NCBI RefSeq assembly: GCF_011299575.1
Contig: NZ_CP049863.1
Coordinates: 496,001 to 560,000 of the forward strand
DNA: 64,000 nt
Source of the DNA: Leucobacter viscericola
GTDB taxonomy: Bacteria > Actinomycetota > Actinomycetes > Actinomycetales > Microbacteriaceae
Direction of reading: 5' to 3'
Below are positions 22,335 through 31,513 of the stretch, piece after piece. The notes below the pieces were generated by a model. That model had not been told where the DNA came from. It saw only the letters and a list, made by a program, of their open reading frames with translations, and made no database searches. Position 1 is the first letter of the stretch, and each line of letters opens with the position of its first letter. The translations under genes and the position numbers were made by a program.

Positions 22335-22835
22335 TTAGAGCTGGTCGACCTGTTTGCCAGCGATCGCGCCCGTGCGCTCGTATTCACCCAGCTGGTTGAT
22401 GCGGCGCACGTGGCGCTCATCGCCCGAGAACGGGGTGTCAATAAAGAGGTCAATGAAGCGGATCGCGTCTTCGACGGGGTGCTGACGTGCGCCGATCGAG
22501 ATGACGTTGGCGTTGTTGTGCTCGCGAGCCAGCTCGGCCGTGGAGTCGTTCCACACCAGAGCGGCACGGATCCCCTCGACCTTATTGGCGGCCATTTGCT
22601 CGCCGTTACCGGATCCACCGAACACCACGCCGAGGGCGGGCACACCGTCGCGCTCGTCTCGAGCCACTCCGAGGGCCGCATTGATGCAGAACGAGGGGTA
22701 GTCGTCGAGCGCGTCATACTCCGCCGGCCCGTGATCAATCACTTCAAAGCCGCGGTCGCGAAGGTGCTGCTGCAGCTGTTGGCTAAATTCGAGTCCGGCG
22801 TGGTCCGTGGCAACGTGAAGGCGCATGGTGTCCAT
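22335..22835 (-). CDS. rpiB: Ribose-5-phosphate isomerase B
   Basis: A 166-residue isomerase interconverting ribose-5-phosphate and ribulose-5-phosphate in the pentose phosphate pathway. The N terminus HVATDHAGLEFSQQL holds the conserved Asp-His, and the core FGGSGNGEQMAANKVEGIRAALVW matches the actinobacterial type, in which a Glu replaces the catalytic Cys of the enteric enzyme. NNANVISIGAR and the C-terminal helix are present. The start may be ATG 22835 or ATG 22826. It lies 20 bp downstream of the DsbA-like gene in the same direction. Confidence 0.95.
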   Translation of the reverse strand: MDTMRLHVATDHAGLEFSQQLQQHLRDRGFEVIDHGPAEYDALDDYPSFCINAALGVARDERDGVPALGVVFGGSGNGEQMAANKVEGIRAALVWNDSTAELAREHNNANVISIGARQHPVEDAIRFIDLFIDTPFSGDERHVRRINQLGEYERTGAIAGKQVDQL

Positions 22836-22855
22836 TGTATAGAGAGGCCCCCGCG

Positions 22856-23476
22856 TTAGAACTGCGGCCCGGTGGTGCGACCACGCTTCAACTCGAAGAA
22901 TCCGGGCACGCTCGCAGCCATCACGATGCCGTCCCAGAGCCTGAGCGCGTCGTCACCCTTCGGCGCCGGTGTGACCACGGGACCGAAGAACGCGTTCCCG
23001 TTCACCGAGATGATCGGAACACCCACATCGGGGCCCGCGATAGTCATTGCGTGATCCGTGTTGGCGCGAAGCTGCTTGTCGAGAGTCTCGTCGTCGGCGG
23101 AGGCGCGCAGCGTGTTCGGCAGACCCAGCTCTTCGAGAGACTCACTCACGATGGTTTCGAAGTCCTGCTGACCGCCGGGGTGGATCCTCGTACCAAAGGC
23201 GGTGTAAAGCTTGCCAACGACTCCCTCACCGTGAGCCAGGCGAGCCGCTTCAACAACGCGCCCGAGCCGCAAACCCATGCGCATGCCCTCGGCGTGGTCG
23301 CCGACGTCGTTGCCCTCGTTCAGGATCTCGAGGCTAATGGGATGCCAGGCGATCTCAAAACCGCGCAGTTGCGCGACCTCACTCGCCCAGCGGCTGGTCA
23401 TCCAGCACCACGGGCAGATCGGGTCGAACCAGAATTCAACGGTCGGGGTTGCTGCAGAGGAATCCGTGGGAGTCAT
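22856..23476 (-). CDS. DsbA-family thiol reductase (mycothiol-dependent nitroreductase-like)
   Basis: A 206-residue thioredoxin-fold protein with the active site FDPICPWCWMTSRW (CPWC at about residues 20-23), an inserted helical domain, and the cis-Pro segment VGVPIISVNGNAFFGPVV. This matches the actinobacterial family of cytoplasmic, mycothiol-dependent DsbA-like reductases such as Rv2466c. No signal peptide is present. The ATG at 23476 is favoured; the ATG at 23506 adds ten residues. It is divergent from pepN across a 98-bp promoter region and is probably co-transcribed with rpiB. Confidence 0.88.
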   Translation of the reverse strand: MTPTDSSAATPTVEFWFDPICPWCWMTSRWASEVAQLRGFEIAWHPISLEILNEGNDVGDHAEGMRMGLRLGRVVEAARLAHGEGVVGKLYTAFGTRIHPGGQQDFETIVSESLEELGLPNTLRASADDETLDKQLRANTDHAMTIAGPDVGVPIISVNGNAFFGPVVTPAPKGDDALRLWDGIVMAASVPGFFELKRGRTTGPQF

Positions 23477-23574
23477 GTCGTCAAGTTTAACCACGAGATT
23501 CTGCACTCTGTCAGTGGCTGGGAATAGGGTGGTCTCATTAGTCCATCAGCTCAATCCCGAAACCAGGAGCACCA

Positions 23575-26136
23575 GTGCCAGGAACAAATCTCACCCGGGT
23601 CGAGGCGCAAGAGCGCGCCAGCATCGTTCGCACCGAGAGCTATGACGTTTCGCTTGACGTCACCACCGGAGCCGAGACCTTCAACTCCGTGACCACGGTG
23701 CGTTTTAGCGCTAGCGAGGGTGCCTCTACGTTTATCGATCTGATTGCCGATTCGGTTGAGCAGGTTGAACTTAATGGGGTCGCTCTGGATCCGGCTGAGG
23801 TGTTTGCTGACTCTCGCGTTCAGCTGCCCGGTCTCGCTGCAGAAAACGTGCTGAACATCACCTCAACCCAGCGCTACACCAACACGGGTGAGGGCATGCA
23901 CCGTTTTGTTGACCCCGCCGACGGCGAGGTCTACCTCTACACGCAGTTTGAGGTGCCCGATTCTCGCCGGGTGTTCCCGGTGTTCGAGCAGCCAGATTTG
24001 AAGGCAACCTTCAAGTTCACCGTCACCGCTCCCGCCCGCTGGAAGCTGTCGAGCAACCAGCCGACACCTGAGCCGACGCCCGCGGGCGAAGCACACGGCG
24101 AGGCAATCGCCACCTGGGCGTTCGAACCCACCCCCGTTATCTCTAGCTACATCACCGCGCTCGTTGCAGGGCCCTACCACGAGGTGCGCGGCGAGCTGAC
24201 GAGCCACGACGGGCGCACGATTCCGCTCGGTGTGTTCTGCCGCGAGTCACTCGCGGAGTACCTCGATGCCGAGTACATCTTCGAGAAGACCCGCCAGGGC
24301 TTTGCGTTCTTTGAGCAGCAGTTCGACTACCCCTACCCCTTCGATAAGTACGACCAGCTCTTTGTTCCCGAGTTCAACGCGGGTGCGATGGAAAACGCCG
24401 GCGCCGTCACCCTCACCGAGTCCTACGTTTTCCGCAGCCAGGTCACCGATGCGATGCGTGAGCGTCGGGTCATCACGATCCTCCACGAGCTCGCGCACAT
24501 GTGGTTCGGCGACCTCGTCACAATGCGCTGGTGGAACGACCTGTGGCTGAACGAGTCGTTCGCCGAGTACATGTCAACGCTTGCAACCGCTGATGCCACC
24601 GAGTGGAACGAGTGCTGGACTACCTTCGTCGCGTCAGAGAAGTCGTGGGCCTACCGCCAAGACCAACTGCCGTCGACGCACCCCATCGTGGCCGAAATTC
24701 GGGATCTCGAAGACGTGCTCGTCAACTTTGACGGCATCACCTACGCGAAGGGCGCTTCCGTGCTCAAGCAGCTGGTGGCGTGGGTCGGGCAGGACTCGTT
24801 TATGAAGGGTGTGCACGAGTACTTCGTGAAGCATCACCACGGCAACACCGAGCTGCCAGATCTACTCGGTGAGCTGGAAACGCAGAGCGGGCGCGACCTC
24901 ACCGGCTGGTCGCAGAAGTGGCTGGAGACCGCGGGCGTCAACACCCTGCGCCCGAAGTTCACGCTTGACGACGCCGGTAACTACGCGAGCTTCTCTGTCG
25001 AGCAGACCGCTGCGGTCGACTACCCGACCTTGCGCCCCCACCGCATCGCGATCGGCCTCTACGAAGATCAGAATGGCAAGCTCGAGCGCGTGCAGCGCCT
25101 AGAAATCGACATTGACGGTGCAGAGACTGCGGTGCCCGAACTTGTGGGTACCAAGCGCCCAGCTCTTCTGCTGCTCAACGACGACGACCTCACGTACGCC
25201 AAGATTCGCCTTGACGAGCAGTCACTCGAAACCGTGTCGCAGCGTCTCGGCGACATCACCGAGTCACTCCCCCGGGCAATCATCTGGGGCACGCTCTGGG
25301 ACGCGACCCGCGACGCGGAGTTCCCCGCGAGCCGATTCATCGACATCGCACTTGCGCACATCAGCAAAGAGACCGGATCCACAACGCTGCGCACCCTCCT
25401 GCAGCAGCTTGTGCTCTCGGCTTCGAGCTATGTCGCACCGCTGCGCCGAGAGGCAGCGCTTCGCCTCCTCGGAGACGCCATGTGGGATCTCGCCCGCACC
25501 GCAGAGCCAGGCTCGGATCGTCAGTTCCAGTTCTTGAAGATGTTCTCCGGGCTTGCTCAGACCGAGGAGCAGCTCGACACCGTATTGCGCCTGCTCGCTG
25601 GCGAGACCGAGCTTGAGGGTCTCGACATCGACACGGATCTGGGTTGGGAGCTGCTCATCGCACTCGCTGCCGGTGGCCGAGCTACCGACGCCGAAATCGA
25701 GGAGGCACTGGCCGACGATCGCACGGCGAGTGGTGAGCAGTCCGCGGCCCACGCCCGGGCCGCGCTTCCGACGGCTGCTGACAAAGAAGCCGCCTGGACG
25801 TCCGTGTTCGACGCAGCTGGGCCCTCGAACCTGACGGTGCGCGCCACGGGACTCGGTTTCCTGCGCGCAGCAGATCGCACGGTTCTCGAGCCGTTCGTGT
25901 CACGATTCTTTGACTCGCTCCTCACGGTCTGGGAGACGCGCAGCTACGCCATCGCTGAAGAGATGATCGACGGTTTCTACCCGTCTCCCCTCGCAAACGA
26001 AACGCTTGCCAACGCAACTCGCGGTTGGCTCGAGGCGAATTCGGACGCGCCAGCAGCGCTTCGTCGACTGATCACCGAGTACCTCGCTGGAGTTACCCGA
26101 GCAATCGCGGCGCAGCAAGCAGATCAGGTGGTCTAG
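23575..26136 (+). CDS. pepN: Aminopeptidase N (M1 family metallopeptidase)
   Basis: An 853-residue zinc aminopeptidase that removes N-terminal residues from peptides in the cytoplasm. The N-terminal beta-domain is followed by the substrate-binding GAMENAGAVTL motif near residue 270. The zinc site HELAHMWFGD is at 304-313, with the third ligand in LWLNESFAEY (Glu 327). The C-terminal half is the helical ERAP1-like domain. Length is normal for actinobacterial PepN. The GTG start has AGGAG upstream. It heads a run pepN-mscS-truncated haemoglobin; the mscS start directly abuts the pepN stop. Confidence 0.97.
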   Translation: MPGTNLTRVEAQERASIVRTESYDVSLDVTTGAETFNSVTTVRFSASEGASTFIDLIADSVEQVELNGVALDPAEVFADSRVQLPGLAAENVLNITSTQRYTNTGEGMHRFVDPADGEVYLYTQFEVPDSRRVFPVFEQPDLKATFKFTVTAPARWKLSSNQPTPEPTPAGEAHGEAIATWAFEPTPVISSYITALVAGPYHEVRGELTSHDGRTIPLGVFCRESLAEYLDAEYIFEKTRQGFAFFEQQFDYPYPFDKYDQLFVPEFNAGAMENAGAVTLTESYVFRSQVTDAMRERRVITILHELAHMWFGDLVTMRWWNDLWLNESFAEYMSTLATADATEWNECWTTFVASEKSWAYRQDQLPSTHPIVAEIRDLEDVLVNFDGITYAKGASVLKQLVAWVGQDSFMKGVHEYFVKHHHGNTELPDLLGELETQSGRDLTGWSQKWLETAGVNTLRPKFTLDDAGNYASFSVEQTAAVDYPTLRPHRIAIGLYEDQNGKLERVQRLEIDIDGAETAVPELVGTKRPALLLLNDDDLTYAKIRLDEQSLETVSQRLGDITESLPRAIIWGTLWDATRDAEFPASRFIDIALAHISKETGSTTLRTLLQQLVLSASSYVAPLRREAALRLLGDAMWDLARTAEPGSDRQFQFLKMFSGLAQTEEQLDTVLRLLAGETELEGLDIDTDLGWELLIALAAGGRATDAEIEEALADDRTASGEQSAAHARAALPTAADKEAAWTSVFDAAGPSNLTVRATGLGFLRAADRTVLEPFVSRFFDSLLTVWETRSYAIAEEMIDGFYPSPLANETLANATRGWLEANSDAPAALRRLITEYLAGVTRAIAAQQADQVV

Positions 26137-27057
26137 TTGAACGAGGAAGACGGTGGCGGCGTAACGGAGGTCGTGCAAGACACAATCGGGTCCTTCTATC
26201 TGACCTGGGAGCATCCGATTAACATCATCGCGATTATTCTCGGAGCGATCCTGGTCAATTGGATCCTTCGGCGCATTCTCATGCGCACGGTCACACAGAT
26301 TGTGCGCGGTGTGAAGAAATCGCAGGATGTCGACACGACCTCTGAGATGCAGGCTGCACCGTACGTGAATGCGCGTGCGGTGCAGCGCACCCGCACGCTC
26401 GGCACGGTCGGGCGCCACATCATCAGTTGGTCGGTTGTGGCCGTCGCGTTCATCATGATCCTCGGCAATCTGGGGGTAAACCTCGCTGCCCTACTCACCT
26501 CGGCAGGCATTGTCGCGGCTGGACTCGCGTTCGGCGCCCAGAACATCGTGAAAGATATCCTCAACGGCATATTCATGGTGTTTGAGGATCAACTGGGCGT
26601 GGGCGATGTTGTGACCATTGGCACCGTTTCCGGCACTGTCGAAGACGTAGGCATCCGAGTAACGCAGGTGCGGGCACTCGACGGCACACTCTGGTTCATT
26701 CGTAACGGCGAGATCCTCACCCTCGGCAACTCGTCGCAGGGCTGGGGCCGGGCACTTATCGACGTCACCGTTGATGCCCACCAAGATCTCGCCCACGTGT
26801 CAGATGTCATGCTCGACGCGGCCCGCGCTCTGCTCAAGTCGGACCGCTACGCACGCAAGGTAACCGGCGAGCCCGAAATCATGGGGCTCGAGAGCGTCTT
26901 TGGGGATCGGGCAACACTGCGACTTGCGGTGCGCACCAGGCCAGAGGCGCAGTGGGAAGTGCAGCGCGGAATCCGCGCCGAGTTGCGTCGCAAGTTCCGC
27001 GAGCACGAAATCAAGCTTGCAGATGAGTTTCCGAAGGGGCCAGGAGGCCATAAATGA
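26137..27057 (+). CDS. Small-conductance mechanosensitive channel (MscS family)
   Basis: A 306-residue MscS-type channel releasing solutes on osmotic downshift. After a hydrophobic N-terminal helix (INIIAIILGAILVNWIL) comes a second TM (ISWSVVAVAFIMILGNLGV) and the pore helix ALLTSAGIVAAGLAFGAQNIVKDILNGIFMVFEDQLGVGDVV, followed by the beta domain (GTVEDVGIRVTQVRALDGTLWFIRNGEI) and a C-terminal alpha-beta part. The TTG start follows the pepN stop with no gap. Its own stop overlaps the globin start by 4 bp (ATGA), so the three genes are translationally linked. Confidence 0.92.
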   Translation: MNEEDGGGVTEVVQDTIGSFYLTWEHPINIIAIILGAILVNWILRRILMRTVTQIVRGVKKSQDVDTTSEMQAAPYVNARAVQRTRTLGTVGRHIISWSVVAVAFIMILGNLGVNLAALLTSAGIVAAGLAFGAQNIVKDILNGIFMVFEDQLGVGDVVTIGTVSGTVEDVGIRVTQVRALDGTLWFIRNGEILTLGNSSQGWGRALIDVTVDAHQDLAHVSDVMLDAARALLKSDRYARKVTGEPEIMGLESVFGDRATLRLAVRTRPEAQWEVQRGIRAELRRKFREHEIKLADEFPKGPGGHK

Positions 27058-27494
27058 ACGACCAGCAACCGCCAGCACCGAGACTGACACTGCGCACGGG
27101 CGAGTCCGGCGATGCGGTCACCGAGACACTCTGGTCTCAAGTGGGCGGCACAGCAACCTTCGAGAAGATTGCCCACAGCTTTTATCGTGGCGTACGCGAG
27201 GACCCCGTGCTCGCTCCGATGTACCCCGACGACGACTGGGAGGGCGCAGAATGGCGACTGCGCACGTTCCTCGAGCAATACTGGGGCGGGCCAACGACCT
27301 ATTCGGAGGAGCGCGGTCACCCGCGCCTGCGCATGCGGCACCAGCCATTCCACGTCAATCCCGCGGCACGGGATCGCTGGCTCTTTCACATGAATGCCGC
27401 ACTCGACGAGGCGGCACTCTCCCCCATGCACGACGCGGCGTTCCGCGATTACGTTGACCGCGCAGCCCAGGCGATGGTGAATCGCCTGGACTAA
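27054..27494 (+). CDS. Group II truncated haemoglobin (TrHbO/GlbO type)
   Basis: A 146-residue truncated globin. Expected features are visible: the B10 tyrosine region HSFYRGV, the short CD region MYPDDDWE, FLEQYWGGPTTYSE, the proximal histidine region RLRMRHQPFHV, and the C-terminal WLFHMNAALDE with the G8 tryptophan. TrHbO proteins bind O2 and peroxide and are placed near pepN in mycobacteria and other actinobacteria, as here. The start overlaps the mscS stop. About 20 polar residues precede the globin core. Confidence 0.94.
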   Translation: MNDQQPPAPRLTLRTGESGDAVTETLWSQVGGTATFEKIAHSFYRGVREDPVLAPMYPDDDWEGAEWRLRTFLEQYWGGPTTYSEERGHPRLRMRHQPFHVNPAARDRWLFHMNAALDEAALSPMHDAAFRDYVDRAAQAMVNRLD

Positions 27495-27505
27495 GTGGCG
27501 AGCAG

Positions 27506-28150
27506 CTAACCCGTCGGCTGACGAGTGCCGCTGAGCGCAAGCACAGCGCCGAGCGCGATCATAAAGCCGCCGCCGGTTGCACTCATCGCCGACATGCGGG
27601 CGGGTGATTTGCCAAACCAGGCACGGGCAGCACCCGCCACCATCGCCCACACGGAGTCGCAGATCGCCGCGAGAAGCGAAAACAGCAGACCGAGTTCGAG
27701 CATCTGCAGTTGAACCGATCCTGCTTCGTGCGACACAAACTGCGGCAGCACCGCAATAAAAAACGCGATCGATTTGGGGTTCGAGACCCCCACCACAAAC
27801 CCCTGCAATACTTGACGACGCCAGGTGAGACGAACCGGGTTCTCGGTCACACTCACGGCGCTCTTGCGATGCCGAATCGCTTGTATCCCCAGGTACACCA
27901 TGTAAGCGGCGCCGACAAACTTCACGACAGTAAACACGACCACTGACTGCGAAACCAGTGTGCCGACTCCCAGTGCGACGGCAAGCGCAATCACGGCCGA
28001 CCCGAGAGAGTTCCCGAGGACGCTCAGCAGACCACCCACTCGCCCGAGCGCCAGCGTGCGCCCGATTGTAAACAGCACACTCGGCCCCGGAATAACGATC
28101 AGGATCACCGCGGCGATACCGAACGCGAGCAAGTTTTCAAGCGACACCAT
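27506..28150 (-). CDS. LysE-family amino-acid/metabolite exporter
   Basis: A 214-residue membrane protein with six predicted TM helices of the LysE/RhtB family, which exports amino acids such as lysine, arginine, homoserine or threonine. The N-terminal GIAAVILIVIPGPSVLFTIGRTLALGRVGGLLSVLGNSLG carries the family PGPS and GR motifs, and FVVGVSNPKSIAFFIAVLPQFV is the second signature. The substrate is not predictable. It converges on the globin gene (11-bp gap). No LysG-type regulator is adjacent. Confidence 0.93.
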   Translation of the reverse strand: MVSLENLLAFGIAAVILIVIPGPSVLFTIGRTLALGRVGGLLSVLGNSLGSAVIALAVALGVGTLVSQSVVVFTVVKFVGAAYMVYLGIQAIRHRKSAVSVTENPVRLTWRRQVLQGFVVGVSNPKSIAFFIAVLPQFVSHEAGSVQLQMLELGLLFSLLAAICDSVWAMVAGAARAWFGKSPARMSAMSATGGGFMIALGAVLALSGTRQPTG

Positions 28151-28175
28151 GTGAGAATGCTACCGCGCTCGTGAA

Positions 28176-31175
28176 CTAGCTTTGAAGTGTTTGATCGTCT
28201 TTTTTGCGACGCTTGCGCAGAACCAGAAGTGTGGCTCCACCCGCTAGCAGCACAGCGCCAATACCAGCAGCGAGGGCGATGTCACCACCCGTGACAGCCA
28301 GCCCTCCCGTTCCAGGCTTGGCCGGGTTTGGTGGTGTGGCCGGAGGTTTGGGTGGAGTTGGAGGAGTAGGAGGCTTCGGCGGGTTAGGCGGAATGATCCG
28401 CTGCACCGATAGCGTCGCCGCCTCACTCGTTGCAGTGTTGCCCTCTCCCGGACCGGTAAATACTCTGCGGTAGAGCTGCCCTGAGTCACCGAGCACCGCC
28501 GCTGGAGTCGTATAACTGTCTGAGGTTGCACCCGCGATGTTGGTCCAGGTGGATCCGCCATCAGTGCTCATTTGCCACTGCCCCGTGATCGGCCCGGTTC
28601 CGCTGGCGGTTGAGCTGAACGTGGCCTTCTCGCCGGGCTTCACAATGCGATTCTGCGGGTTGGTCACGACCGTAACGGGCACAAACTTCACCGTGAGCGT
28701 GGCAGCCTGCGAAGTCGCGGAGTTCCCTGTTCCAGGACCGGTAAACACCGCACGGAACTGAGTACCACTATCGCTAAGAACGGTTGCTGGGGTTGTGTAG
28801 GTGGTGTCGGTCGCCCCGGCAATATCGATCCAGGTCGCTCCTCGGTCTGTGCTCGACTGCCACTGCACCGTAATGGGTTCGGACCCTGAAGCCGCAGCCA
28901 CAAACGAAGCCGTATCTCCGACCGTAACCGTCTGGTCAGTGGGGCCAGTCACGACAAGTACCGGCACCGGGTTGACTGTGAGCGTGGCTGCCTGCGAGAT
29001 CGCGGAATTGGCAGCGCCCGGGCCAGTAAACACCGCCCGAAACTGGGTTCCACTGTCGGCGAGAACCGTCGCGGGAGTTGTGTAGGTAGTGTCGGTCGCC
29101 CCGGTAACGTCAGCCCAGGTCGTTCCGCCGTCTGTGCTCGACTGCCACTGCACCGTGATCGGCTGCGATCCCGAAGCAACCGCCGAGAACGAAGCCGTAT
29201 CGCCATCGGAGACCGTCTGGTTGGCTGGGTTTGTCACGACCAGCACCGGAACAATATTGACCGTCAGCTCGGCACTCGCGGTCGTAGCGGAATTGCCATC
29301 TCCGGGAACGGTAAAGACCGCTCGAAAGAGCGTGCCACTGTCTGACAGTGTCGTAGCAGGAGTCGTGTAGCTTGTCGCAGTTGCCCCGGCAATATCACCC
29401 CAGGTTGTTCCACCATCGGTGCTCGACTGCCACTGCACCGTAAGCGGGCTCAGCAGCGAGGTCGCTGATGCAGTGAACGTCGCAGTCTGGCCATCGTTGA
29501 CGGTCTGATCGACCGGATCTTGAGTGACGGTGATTGCCGTTATCGTGATCGAATCGGGTAGATCGACTGTGCCCAGGCCATTCGTCGCGGTGAGCGTGAA
29601 CGAGTAGGTTCCCGCGTTCGTTGGTGTGCCGGTGAGTACACCCGACGTGCTCAGGGTGAGGCCGGGCGGGAGGGATCCCGCGGTGACGGCGACGGAGGGC
29701 AGTTCGTCTCCGGCGCGGGTGTAGCTGTAGTTGACGCTACTTCCAGCGAGGTGGTTGCCAGCGGCACCGGTGAGCGTTGGGGCAACACCAAATGTGTAGG
29801 CGTTTTGCTGTGTCACCTTTACCGGGGTTGTGCCGTAGACCCAGTTCACGTCGACGGGGACATGGCCTGATGTGTGCGCCGGAGTGGTTGCGTTAATGTT
29901 CGCGCCGGTAACTGACACCCCTGTTGCGGCGGTCCCACCAAAGGCCACCGAGCTCAGGGTCGCTGCCGCAAGGGTGGGAACAAAGAAGTAGTTGGTGGCG
30001 CTGCCCGTGCCCATGTGGCCGCTGTTGTTGTCTCCCGCGTAGTAGATCGTGTGATCGGTCATGATCCACACGCTCGTGTTTGCTCCGCCGTGTACCTCGG
30101 CAACTGTTTTACCCGCGGGAAGCTGGGGAGTAATCGGAGCATTCGAGTTTGTCGTGGAGTTGTTGCCCAGCTGACCACTCGCATTGATGCCCCACACCCG
30201 CGACGTACCGTCTGCCAGCTTCACCATGGAGTGAGCGCCGCCAGCAGAAACTCCTGCAACGGTCGGAATCGTAACCAACTGCGGAGTCCCGTAGTTGCCA
30301 GAGGCGGCGCCGATCCCGAGCTGACCATTGGCATTGCCTCCCCAGCTGTACAGCCGACCATCCGTCGCGCGCGCAAGAACGTGGGTTCCACCTCCAGAGA
30401 CCTCCGCGATCTGAGGAAGTCCGGTAACGGCTTGGGGCGTGGCGGATGATCCTGTCGTTGTACCGCGTCCGAGCTGGCCGCTTGCGTTGTTACCCCAGGC
30501 CCACACGGTGCCATCGGCGGCGAGGGCGAGTCCAAAGTCACCACCGGCTGAAATAGCAGTAATCCCGGCGGGAAGACCGGTTACCTGCTGTGGCGCGGCA
30601 CCACCCGTTCGCCCCAGTTGCCCCAACAGGTTGGTACCCCAGGTCCAGACAGCACCGTCCGGAGTAAGACCCATTGCGTAGCCAACGCCGGCGGATACGG
30701 TTGACATCGCTGGGATCCCAGTAATGACCGCCGGAGTTGTTCGCGAGGGAGTCACACTGCCACTGCCCAGTTGGGCGGTTGAGTTAGCACCCCAAGACCA
30801 AACAGCGCCGGCGCTGGTGACGGCAAAAGAGGCTCCGGGTATCGCCTTGGTCGAGGCAACTGAGGTAAAGGTTGTCGCGGCAGGCAGTATCGGCGCGAGC
30901 AGATTACGAGAAGACGTAACTGTGCCGTTGCCGAGTTCACCATTGGTATTGATTCCCGCGGCCCACACGTGCCCCGCAGCATCGAGAAACAGGTCGTTCT
31001 GGGACCCCGTGGAAATTGTGGCGAAGAGTTCATTGCCGTCTTGAAGCGTTACCGGCGTGAGCCCTGCCGTTGGCCCCTGATTCGGCGAAATCGTAAGCGC
31101 GAGTGCTGGCGCAGATACGATAAGCGTCAATGCCAGAGTGAGGGCGGCCGCTAGGGTCACGCGATTTCGCTTCAA
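28176..31175 (-). CDS. RCC1-repeat and Ig-repeat wall-anchored surface protein (LAVTG signal)
   Basis: A 999-residue surface protein. It has a signal peptide (KRNRVTLAAALTLALTLIVSAPALA), then about seven RCC1-type blades (repeated GxVWxWGxNxxGQLGxG; roughly residues 55-390) and an IPT/TIG-like segment. A putative Ig domain (LPPGLTLSTSGVLTGTPTN) and four 95-residue Ig-like repeats (TVxDGxTAxFxAxA...VQWQSSTDGGTTW...YTTPATxLxDSGTxFRAVFTxPG) follow. A Pro/Lys linker leads to LAVTG at about 959, a hydrophobic helix and the tail RKRRKKDD. The start is TTG 31175, because GGAGGA lies 8 bp upstream and a signal peptide begins there. Longer in-frame readings run across the tRNA-Arg gene. A ligand cannot be inferred. 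Confidence 0.9.
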   Translation of the reverse strand: MKRNRVTLAAALTLALTLIVSAPALALTISPNQGPTAGLTPVTLQDGNELFATISTGSQNDLFLDAAGHVWAAGINTNGELGNGTVTSSRNLLAPILPAATTFTSVASTKAIPGASFAVTSAGAVWSWGANSTAQLGSGSVTPSRTTPAVITGIPAMSTVSAGVGYAMGLTPDGAVWTWGTNLLGQLGRTGGAAPQQVTGLPAGITAISAGGDFGLALAADGTVWAWGNNASGQLGRGTTTGSSATPQAVTGLPQIAEVSGGGTHVLARATDGRLYSWGGNANGQLGIGAASGNYGTPQLVTIPTVAGVSAGGAHSMVKLADGTSRVWGINASGQLGNNSTTNSNAPITPQLPAGKTVAEVHGGANTSVWIMTDHTIYYAGDNNSGHMGTGSATNYFFVPTLAAATLSSVAFGGTAATGVSVTGANINATTPAHTSGHVPVDVNWVYGTTPVKVTQQNAYTFGVAPTLTGAAGNHLAGSSVNYSYTRAGDELPSVAVTAGSLPPGLTLSTSGVLTGTPTNAGTYSFTLTATNGLGTVDLPDSITITAITVTQDPVDQTVNDGQTATFTASATSLLSPLTVQWQSSTDGGTTWGDIAGATATSYTTPATTLSDSGTLFRAVFTVPGDGNSATTASAELTVNIVPVLVVTNPANQTVSDGDTASFSAVASGSQPITVQWQSSTDGGTTWADVTGATDTTYTTPATVLADSGTQFRAVFTGPGAANSAISQAATLTVNPVPVLVVTGPTDQTVTVGDTASFVAAASGSEPITVQWQSSTDRGATWIDIAGATDTTYTTPATVLSDSGTQFRAVFTGPGTGNSATSQAATLTVKFVPVTVVTNPQNRIVKPGEKATFSSTASGTGPITGQWQMSTDGGSTWTNIAGATSDSYTTPAAVLGDSGQLYRRVFTGPGEGNTATSEAATLSVQRIIPPNPPKPPTPPTPPKPPATPPNPAKPGTGGLAVTGGDIALAAGIGAVLLAGGATLLVLRKRRKKDDQTLQS
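28390..29529 (-). repeat. Four 285-bp tandem repeats encoding Ig-like domains
   Basis: The motif GTGCTCGACTGC or its variant recurs at 28564, 28849, 29134 and 29419, exactly 285 bp apart. This equals four 95-residue Ig-like units inside the RCC1/Ig surface protein. The third and fourth units, nearest the C terminus in the second and third genomic copies, share long identical stretches. Such direct repeats can change copy number by recombination. Confidence 0.85.
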
Positions 31176-31373
31176 GTGCTTCCTCCGGAAGTGGGTGTGG
31201 CAGACGGTGTCTGCTCGATCTGTACTCAAGACAGCCGACACCCCCAAAGTCCAGTGGTTCATGACACGGACTTCGACTATTCCCCAATAATCACTGTCAT
31301 CATAGTCGTATTTTGCGAGGCAGGGCCATGCGTGATCCTGAGTATCTCCAACTCGGTGTACGCTCGAAGGGTC

Positions 31374-31446
31374 GCCTCCGTAGCTCAGGGGATAGAGCAA
31401 GAGCCTTCTAATCTCTTGGTCGCAGGTTCGAATCCTGCCGGGGGCA
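31374..31446 (+). tRNA. tRNA-Arg (anticodon UCU)
   Basis: The acceptor strands GCCTCCG and CGGGGGC pair (31374-31380 with 31439-31445). The D-arm is GCTC/GAGC, the anticodon loop CTTCTAA gives TCT, and the T-arm is GCAGG-TTCGAAT-CCTGC. CCA is not encoded. It reads opposite to the RCC1 gene, whose start is 199 bp away. Confidence 0.95.
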
Positions 31447-31513
31447 CTCAATCTTTAGCGTCATGATCCTCCGTGGTGCGGGGGCTGATCACTCATGGGA
31501 GCACACCGCCAGG

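Noticed and set aside
31176..31451. N-terminal extension of the RCC1 surface protein across tRNA-Arg
   Set aside because: The frame is open but crosses the tRNA-Arg gene antisense. A TTG with GGAGGA upstream and a signal peptide begins at 31175.
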